This document shows, piece by piece, positions 63,701-64,000 of a stretch of 64,000 bases of DNA. Within the stretch, counting starts at the first letter, position 1. Each line of letters starts with the position of its first letter. The translations under genes were made by a program, and so were the position numbers. The notes beneath the pieces were generated by a model. The model saw only the letters and a program-made list of their open reading frames with translations, was not told the origin of the DNA and did no database searches. The DNA is from Mnemiopsis leidyi (taxonomy: Eukaryota; Ctenophora; Tentaculata; Lobata; Bolinopsidae): positions 166,810-230,809 of the forward strand of contig JH152806.1 in NCBI GenBank assembly GCA_000226015.1, read 5' to 3'.

Positions 63701-63801
63701 TCTGAGTTTGGCTTGTAGTCCAAACACAGCTCGTTGGATGTCTTGTACAGCTTGTTCTGGTCCGTCCATATCCACTGTTGCTCTGGGTCTGGATAAAGTT
63801 T
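18706..63801 (-). CDS. Giant modular PAN/Apple and CC-module secreted protein, 41 exons traced, 5' incomplete
   Basis: I traced 41 exons through the window by GT/AG sites and phase (each listed below). Together they give about 28.5 kb of coding sequence, roughly 9,500 codons, with the stop at 18706-18708. Block order: ricin-B-like lectin (exons 1-3), CC modules (4-14), 22 PAN domains (15-19), CC modules (20-36), 51 PAN domains (exon 37), CC modules (38-40), short tail (41). Phases match at all junctions except 14/15 (2 bases) and 24/25 (1 base); frame breaks also occur inside exons 16 and 37. PAN/Apple domains are six-cysteine folds that bind proteins or carbohydrates. No membrane segment is seen, so a secreted matrix, mucus or adhesive protein is the best guess. 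The alternative is two or three adjacent genes, e.g. a start at the ATG near 36422, but the upstream exon splices to it in frame. The start codon and signal peptide were not found. Confidence 0.7.
19032..19183 (-). CDS. Giant gene exon 40: CC module
   Basis: Phase 2 to 1. Encodes CVSTCLETKSPPEFC then GYVDCGAGFVNSIEDLP then SVECCQPQQE. Confidence 0.7.
19470..19631 (-). CDS. Giant gene exon 39: CC module
   Basis: Phase 2 to 2. Encodes FEVSYNIECCRVAGEVRS then EHFCNDHAHTCPGNNLVNRN, with donor CG|GTCAGT. Confidence 0.65.
19889..19919 (-). CDS. Giant gene exon 38: 31-nt micro-exon (tentative)
   Basis: TTTAAAG| then TG GGA AGA TCT ..., ending GCA CC|GTGAGT. It converts phase 1 (exon 37) to phase 2 (exon 39), encoding VGRSYDLHCAP. 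Without it exon 39 would be out of frame. Small and unsupported by domain similarity. Confidence 0.4.
20170..36430 (-). CDS. Giant gene exon 37: a single 16.26-kb exon with 51 PAN/Apple domains
   Basis: Acceptor TTTCAG| at 36431, donor G|GTTAGT below 20170, phase 1 to 1. The first four domains are a recent 342-bp tandem array (ACILxxS..., FWSCMA.C.KSETCKVGSY). Domains 5-8 are divergent. Domains 9-42 follow the pattern C.L.GQ.F.GGFLE, then S.C...C....CV.A.Y.....C.LRD..R.GP, then SYDFLC. The last nine (about 20200-22900) are more diverged (CRLPG..F.G.). Each domain has six Cys; linkers of 15-60 residues are Cys-free and rich in K, E, D, S, N. The frame breaks at 28710-28715 (one base short) and within 35436-35759 (five bases over). 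Correcting for repeat-unit length gives exactly 5,418 whole codons in phase with its neighbours. No transmembrane segment. The exon ends MTESYDS. Confidence 0.88.
28710..28715 (-). other. Single-base frame break in exon 37
   Basis: The run reads six T on the plus strand. Seven would keep the PAN domain in frame (GGFIEK-K-T-D-V instead of GGFIEK-R-L-T). The two long open frames overlap by 178 bases here and complement each other exactly, so they are one coding unit. Confidence 0.85.
35345..36430 (-). repeat. 342-bp tandem array of PAN units (about 3-4 copies)
   Basis: The motif around AGGATGCAAGC (plus strand) recurs at 35351, 35697, 36040 and (variant) 36382, with spacings 346, 343 and 342. 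342 is 114 codons. The copies are near-identical over most of their length, so the duplication is recent. Confidence 0.85.
35436..35759 (-). other. Frame breaks in the 342-bp array
   Basis: Relative to sister units, the unit around 35436-35690 has four extra single bases (CGGAGAG, CGAACAG, AAAAGG, ACGTTTG on the plus strand), and 35755-35759 has five T where sisters have four. Either a decayed unit or base-level assembly error. Confidence 0.8.
36431..36744. other. Intron 36 (0.3 kb), separates the CC block from the PAN exon
   Basis: AT-rich with a usable TTTCAG acceptor. No promoter-like element is evident that would argue for a separate gene starting at the ATG near 36422, but this cannot be excluded. 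Confidence 0.45.
36745..36921 (-). CDS. Giant gene exon 36
   Basis: Phase 1 to 1. Encodes NSVDCEHGFVHAVKVDT then RISVTCVYTKDALG. It joins the giant PAN exon in frame (G|TC AGG GAG ATG), the key evidence that the CC and PAN blocks are one gene. Confidence 0.75.
37122..37327 (-). CDS. Giant gene exon 35: CC module
   Basis: Phase 2 to 1. Encodes EGTCGPAAAERCYFHHS then SVTCDEGYAFKSISFTPDG then PYSCCSIG. Confidence 0.75.
37328..37968. other. Intron 34 (0.6 kb)
   Basis: No feature seen. Confidence 0.5.
37969..38115 (-). CDS. Giant gene exon 34: CC module
   Basis: Phase 2 to 2. Encodes SCPDGIHENCAIHVTCC then TDELPVYFEIKRHV and VVIDCEM. Confidence 0.65.
38234..38328 (-). CDS. Giant gene exon 33
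   Basis: Phase 0 to 2. Encodes EPKKCLEFVMRGTDVISC then PSEFSMSDIFSR, i.e. a C...sCP core. Confidence 0.65.
38450..38510 (+). repeat. Degenerate telomere-like TTAGGG tract in intron 32
   Basis: GATTTAGGGTTAGTTAGGGT is followed by TTGGGTTAGGGTCTG. These are imperfect TTAGGG-related units, short and intronic. Confidence 0.5.
38582..38762 (-). CDS. Giant gene exon 32: CC module
   Basis: Phase 2 to 0. Encodes ADVLEARCCVSEDNIPC then DKACEDAICSVGLAGSG and FKLGCLSVNK. Confidence 0.7.
38849..38995. repeat. 52-bp tandem repeat in intron 31
   Basis: GTCTAGTAAGAACAGGTGAC plus 32 more bases occurs at 38849 and 38901 exactly, and a third partial, diverged copy starts at 38953. Confidence 0.85.
39191..39272 (-). 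CDS. Giant gene exon 31
   Basis: Phase 1 to 2, 82 nt. Encodes YNKFLIPTENCPYIIRGR then SVTCPV. Confidence 0.6.
39455..39594 (-). CDS. Giant gene exon 30
   Basis: Phase 2 to 1. Encodes VECCETVDKHSLYTEKD then FLGMGSVLGSEQPTIAEVHE. Opens with a CC pair that completes the exon 29 module. Confidence 0.65.
39901..40035 (-). repeat. Two tandem partial copies of exon 29 (48 nt each) with donors
   Basis: 39901-39948 and 39988-40035 repeat the last 48 nt of exon 29, with one to two base differences, plus the GTAAGTAGCTATAT donor, in an 87-bp tandem unit. Each is preceded by a potential acceptor (TATATCAG) and would add 16 in-frame codons if spliced (SIRRDIQCNRLPCPF core). Confidence 0.7.
40066..42968. 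mobile_element. Non-autonomous DNA transposon with G-run terminal inverted repeats
   Basis: The left end is 15 G followed by CCACGTCCCTAAAAAGCCC. The right end is the reverse complement: GGGCTTTTTAGGGACGTGG followed by 10 C. Each terminal region carries an internal foldback (AAAAAGCCCA...TGGG.CTTTTTGGGCC). Both flanks are TATATA, a likely target duplication that is ambiguous in this TA-rich site. No transposase frame is present; the interior is mostly a 15-bp-type minisatellite (40590-42660). It is inserted in intron 29 of the giant gene. Superfamily not resolved. Confidence 0.75.
40590..42660. repeat. Degenerate CAGTAGTACCC minisatellite inside the transposon
   Basis: Over 2 kb of imperfect copies around CCCAGTAGTACCCCAGTAGT, with variants such as GTATCCCAGTAG. 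It produces spurious minus-strand frames rich in YYWGTTGVL. Confidence 0.8.
42984..43125 (-). CDS. Giant gene exon 29: CC module
   Basis: Phase 1 to 2. Encodes LLSCCDLDCRIGEC then REAYCKPGEVISSIRRDIQC then CPFK. The donor AA|GTAAGT is followed only 15 bases later by a transposon insertion. The 3' 48 nt of this exon, with its donor, recur twice at 39901-40035. Confidence 0.75.
43250..43368. repeat. 10-bp minisatellite (AAGAAGACAC) in intron 28
   Basis: About a dozen imperfect copies of ACAAGAAGAC/ACAAGAAAAC lie just downstream of the exon 28 donor in gene orientation. Confidence 0.75.
43377..43465 (-). CDS. Giant gene exon 28: CPxG half module
   Basis: Phase 2 to 1. Encodes RCNIVEVESRDTFSC then PPGTIINAIGKSAVTG. 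Confidence 0.7.
43627..43969 (-). CDS. Giant gene exon 27: basic linker with three furin-like sites, then CC
   Basis: Phase 1 to 2. Encodes YLVTGRKKRSAE, a proline-rich stretch, HRRSRRDVSG, GRRARREAP, then ADCRLEHFS and IDCCASNCQTSR. R-K-K-R, R-R-S-R-R and R-R-A-R-R fit proprotein-convertase consensus (R-x-K/R-R), so the precursor may be cut here. Confidence 0.75.
44174..44338 (-). CDS. Giant gene exon 26: CC module
   Basis: Phase 1 to 1. Encodes VTYLECCITNCRYGKC then GACFDGEVVQDITANG then LVLKCCAVLDLLSEE: two CC pairs with the C.xGEVV core between them. Confidence 0.75.
44551..44784 (-). CDS. Giant gene exon 25: CC module
   Basis: Ends phase 1. Encodes NHCANRADHVLKSVEDK, then VKCCEGDCNTVDC, then DTLTCPWGSVANGLGVSSG. 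The acceptor is uncertain because an upstream in-frame TAA limits the exon to start at about 44784. Confidence 0.6.
44856..44975 (-). CDS. Giant gene exon 24
   Basis: Phase 2 start. Encodes SCCSYDKSLSSYSPE then APICTFNSLEWRD and KFGRCFG. The donor GG|GTAAAA gives phase 2, which does not match exon 25 (phase 1), so this junction is unresolved by one base. Confidence 0.55.
45095..45254 (-). CDS. Giant gene exon 23: CC module
   Basis: Phase 1 to 2. Encodes PTILECCHPAEAVLTSC then GECDIGQVVVDVLFPDC and KEECLPDIR. Confidence 0.7.
45522..45661 (-). CDS. Giant gene exon 22: CC module
   Basis: Phase 2 to 1. Encodes GLGCCRGPILRSC then GQDGCPLNTLAHSIEIKNG. Confidence 0.7.
45864..46395 (-). CDS. Giant gene exon 21: CC module plus acidic repeat
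   Basis: Phase 1 to 2. Encodes KMECCKRKCEWKMCKDR then NSCNKEEVMTKVTETNC then CPRVVRCC, a basic linker, then an acidic tandem repeat (DEDLEDQDLEEDLEDQDLED), and ends SDCINVRF and MLFASCKG. The acidic repeat is mirrored in the DNA as a short tandem repeat. Confidence 0.75.
46516..46670 (-). CDS. Giant gene exon 20: CC module
   Basis: Phase 2 to 1. Encodes DQSVQCCQVKSCPILQC then KRCPPGMAIHSVGFNDK. First exon of the second CC block. Confidence 0.75.
46814..49541 (-). CDS. Giant gene exon 19: nine further PAN domains, most lacking the first and last Cys
   Basis: Phase 1 to 2, 2,728 nt, uninterrupted frame. After completing the exon 18 domain it holds nine PAN domains. Domains 1 and 3 start with Cys (KCFERNVDYREG, GCLGRNVDFPGG) and have six Cys. 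The other seven begin instead with an [EKN]-F-[ILMV]-D-[ILV] motif plus acidic residues (e.g. KFIDVDPATLQMD, EFVDLEDEQMQRD). They keep only the four inner Cys (S.C...C......C.rv......rC.lrn..hG) and end in a Cys-free V-S-V-V-V-R type strand. A K/E/D-rich linker lies around 48600-48720. The exon ends CTEVVASSDPKDRR then KQAKCSR. Confidence 0.88.
49542..49856. other. Intron 18 (0.3 kb)
   Basis: No feature seen. It contains a short inverted echo of ATTCTTGGGGAGAAGTC (49650) against CTCCCCAAGAATTGTG (49776). Confidence 0.45.
49857..50039 (-). CDS. Giant gene exon 18: PAN domain, first part
   Basis: Phase 1 to 1. Encodes NKQCIVKNADFPKGYLSG, then FFCKAECRKTNKCAAFTY and QCTLRSAAHEP. The domain finishes in exon 19 (KKTWAAKNGAISGKLDC). 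Donor A|GTTTGA restores the PAN pattern across the junction. Confidence 0.75.
50186..50419 (-). CDS. Giant gene exon 17: PAN domain
   Basis: Phase 1 to 1. Encodes DSCTQKDKAVFGKALKK, then TSDCKKKCIETDGCSVFL, then QKCQLYDSSAKMM and GELSCEV: six Cys, a divergent PAN domain without the YPxG motif. Confidence 0.75.
50633..53730 (-). CDS. Giant gene exon 16: ten PAN domains in one 3.1-kb exon
   Basis: Phase 1 to 1. Ten tandem PAN domains, each about 95-105 residues with six Cys (pattern C..n.dYPqGfi...., S.CekLCkk...CVRf, nrCiLKn.eHee, Wit.q.s.s..M.C), joined by K/E/N-rich Cys-free linkers. Domains 4-10 are very similar and show a 645-bp two-domain higher-order repeat. One base is missing near 50961-50973, where the frame changes between E-K-E and G-V-K-E-F-A-V-D-V. 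Adding it back makes the length exactly consistent with phase 1/1 (1,032 whole codons). The last domain and the donor G|GTTAGT follow in the other frame. Confidence 0.88.
51536..52830 (-). repeat. 645-bp two-PAN higher-order repeat in exon 16
   Basis: GTCTACATTGGTTTCAACAC starts at 51536 and at 52181, and domains alternate between FDDVESLSECE and LDGISSISECK types. Neighbouring repeats look nearly identical by eye. Confidence 0.8.
54030..54309 (-). CDS. Giant gene exon 15: single PAN domain
   Basis: Encodes TADYPGGFISMTMDV, then QDCARLCSETANCVAFV, then SCSLKDDSHGD and GLINC, a complete PAN/Apple domain apart from its first Cys. The exon is 2 bases short of phase with exon 14. Restoring a GT in the GTG run at about 54301-54306 would recover both phase and first Cys. 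This may be an assembly indel. Confidence 0.7.
54434..54595 (-). CDS. Giant gene exon 14: CC module
   Basis: Phase 1 to 1. Encodes EEMVCCEIGGERAYC then ASCSNNQIMGGIIQ then QNNCCYLTDKIN. Confidence 0.75.
54722..54864 (-). CDS. Giant gene exon 13: CC module
   Basis: Phase 2 to 1. Encodes KKDGLRCCKSNYRTQFC then KSCPYGGVMTGIRMNQ, the CPxGxVMTGI core. Confidence 0.75.
55064..55230 (-). CDS. Giant gene exon 12: linker with coiled-coil-like helix
   Basis: Phase 0 to 2. Encodes VLRKADMISRITDQVEEVID, a hydrophobic/charged helix, then HDGCVFYSVDK and NEIECIG. Confidence 0.65.
55402..55568 (-). CDS. Giant gene exon 11: CC module
   Basis: Phase 1 to 0. Encodes NFYSGQCCDFNTKSVVAEC then MMTCPDDKAWAGVRTAC then CSTAIKCCQ. 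A complete CC...C...CP...C...C...CC module. Confidence 0.75.
55746..55918 (-). CDS. Giant gene exon 10: CC module
   Basis: Phase 2 to 1. Encodes DDIRYVCCKAPKSFSGC then MTLECPEGRVLSSVGVIGG. Confidence 0.7.
56069..56235 (-). CDS. Giant gene exon 9
   Basis: Phase 0 to 2. Encodes DWLESKKLTDTDLPVGEQCQ then HYASCKRFEDQ. The 3' end runs into a CAGCTATAT-type tandem repeat that encodes L-Y-Q-L-Y-Q, so the exact donor (CT|GTATCA) is uncertain. Confidence 0.5.
56598..56780 (-). CDS. Giant gene exon 8: CC module
   Basis: Phase 0 to 0. Encodes LVCTEVNIVFKECYTHK then IGCPIGEYVTELSNNC then CPYSATCCKK. Strong match to the consensus CPxGExVTxl...C...CP...CC. Confidence 0.75.
56942..57116 (-). CDS. Giant gene exon 7: CC module
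   Basis: Phase 2 to 0. Encodes DGRIGVCCDKREQSIGYK then VNVGCQDREIVTGLYYQ, with the V-T-G core of the module. Donor TCA|GTAGTT was chosen because it keeps phase with exon 8. Confidence 0.6.
57256..57383 (-). CDS. Giant gene exon 6: CC module
   Basis: Phase 0 to 2. Encodes AEMSCCNTENEGGHG, then VVPDGCSISQQ, then GTAQMICPR. Confidence 0.6.
57384..58079. other. Intron 5 (0.7 kb)
   Basis: AT-rich; nothing recognised. Confidence 0.5.
58080..58194 (-). CDS. Giant gene exon 5
   Basis: Phase 2 to 0. Encodes GKCFADTDRAIQPMRCHV then KLKVICKAGCQ, a Cys-containing half module between CC exons. Confidence 0.6.
58195..61030. other. Intron 4 (2.8 kb)
   Basis: No coding or RNA gene recognised. A poly-G run lies near 59580-59591. 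Short open frames (e.g. 58678-58905) lack domain signal. Confidence 0.5.
61031..61219 (-). CDS. Giant gene exon 4: CC module
   Basis: Phase 2 to 2. Encodes DTLIGECCEDVTVSHRCEVQ, then DTCLTGVVTGLTF, then RHVRCCER. This is a clear example of the CC...C...C.xGxVxTG...CC module. A partial copy of its 5' part lies at 61829-61888. Confidence 0.75.
61236..61828. repeat. 10-bp minisatellite (GTTACTAAGT), about 59 copies, in intron 3
   Basis: An almost perfect array of GTTACTAAGT/GTTACTTAGT. It starts 16 bases from the exon 4 acceptor. Confidence 0.95.
61829..61910 (-). repeat. Partial copy of exon 4 beyond the minisatellite
   Basis: The 5' part of exon 4 with its acceptor and upstream intron (CTCTCCTATCAGGGTGTCGT on the plus strand at 61834; also ACGCCACGTAGAATGTG) is duplicated, with a few changes, on the far side of the array. 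A short second array stub (to about 61970) follows. Confidence 0.8.
61911..62712. other. Rest of intron 3
   Basis: Beyond the duplicated exon segment and array stub nothing is recognised. A 61-codon open frame at 62242-62427 has no domain signal. Confidence 0.45.
62713..62834 (-). CDS. Giant gene exon 3: end of lectin-like segment
   Basis: Phase 0 to 2. Encodes VLVSYDSREPICYN, a proline-rich stretch, then EDGCVWIRGPIIECPE. Donor GA|GTAAGT. Confidence 0.55.
62835..63232. other. Intron 2 (0.4 kb)
   Basis: No feature seen. Confidence 0.5.
63233..63368 (-). CDS. Giant gene exon 2: lectin-like segment
   Basis: Phase 2 to 0. Encodes FECSGNRILVNN, then GQHCLSYLRVKKDN, then VEKCGGTGRQ. The donor CAG|GTAGCA is preferred over the earlier GAG|GTACCG because only it keeps exon 3 open. 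Confidence 0.55.
63638..63801 (-). CDS. Giant gene exon 1 (first traced): ricin-B-like lectin, first half
   Basis: Phase 0 start after ..CAATAG|, phase 2 donor AC|GTAAGT. It encodes YPDPEQQWIWTD then NKLYKTSNELCLDY, matching the beta-trefoil 'd..QqW.w...g.l.n..s.LCLDv' pattern of ricin-B lectins, and ends FGYSACSTTTS. Exons 5' of this were not identified. Confidence 0.5.
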
Positions 63802-64000
63802 CTATTGAGCTCAATTTATTATTTCGGTCGTTCATCGCATAGGGATCTCAGCTCGACAACAGCTAGGAGTGCGGTGAGATTCTGATGTGCGACCATTCTT
63901 TTAAGTAGTAACGAACACTCATATTTTCAGCTTTATGTCACAGCAAAACACAACTTTGTGAATGACAGTCAGAGGCTTAATATTGTTGAGTTTGGTGGTG
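63802..64000. other. Right edge, upstream of the first traced exon
   Basis: No further exon could be assigned. The 5' end of the giant gene probably lies to the right of the window. Confidence 0.4.

Overview
This is a window of an animal (invertebrate metazoan) nuclear genome: AT-rich DNA, GT-AG introns, LINE remnants, many minisatellites, one 723-base assembly gap (12721-13443), and extracellular domain families (PAN/Apple, LDL-receptor class A, 7TM receptor, BTB) typical of animals. I cannot name the phylum from the sequence alone.

Layout. 1-147: coding 3' end of a LINE. 294-1396 (-): a three-exon BTB/POZ gene. 1397-9743: about 8 kb with no gene I can support, holding minisatellites, a CRE pair and palindromes. 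9744-10616 (-): a three-exon small gene with a LIR motif, resembling the TP53INP/DOR family. 10617-12490: GC-rich, CpG-bearing locally duplicated repeats. 12491-13980 (+): a LINE fragment interrupted by the gap. 14658-18179 (+): a two-exon gene for a secreted-start, LDLa-rich, leucine-rich-repeat-free class A GPCR of about 1,111 residues.

The rest of the window, 18706 to at least 63801 on the minus strand, can be read as ONE giant gene. I traced 41 exons by GT/AG sites. Reading phase agrees at every junction except two, which differ by 1-2 bases. About 28.5 kb of coding sequence gives about 9,500 codons, and the N-terminus lies beyond the right edge or is unrecognised. Protein order: a ricin-B-like lectin segment (exons 1-3), a first block of unrecognised CC/CPxG cysteine modules in tiny exons (4-14), PAN block 1 (exons 15-19, 22 PAN domains), a second CC-module block in tiny exons (20-36), PAN block 2 (exon 37, a single 16.26-kb exon with 51 PAN domains), a third short CC block (38-40), and a 23-residue tail ending at 18706. 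That is about 73 PAN/Apple domains. It looks like a secreted, disulphide-rich, modular matrix, mucus or adhesive protein; function is inference. Several places break the frame by 1-2 bases in homopolymers or short repeats; they most likely reflect assembly error, though recent pseudogenisation is not excluded.

The giant gene and the GPCR gene are convergent. Their stop codons are 526 bases apart and their candidate poly(A) signals interleave. A 2.9-kb non-autonomous DNA transposon with G-run terminal inverted repeats sits in intron 29, beside two tandem partial copies of exon 29. A second partial exon copy (exon 4) flanks a 10-bp minisatellite in intron 3.
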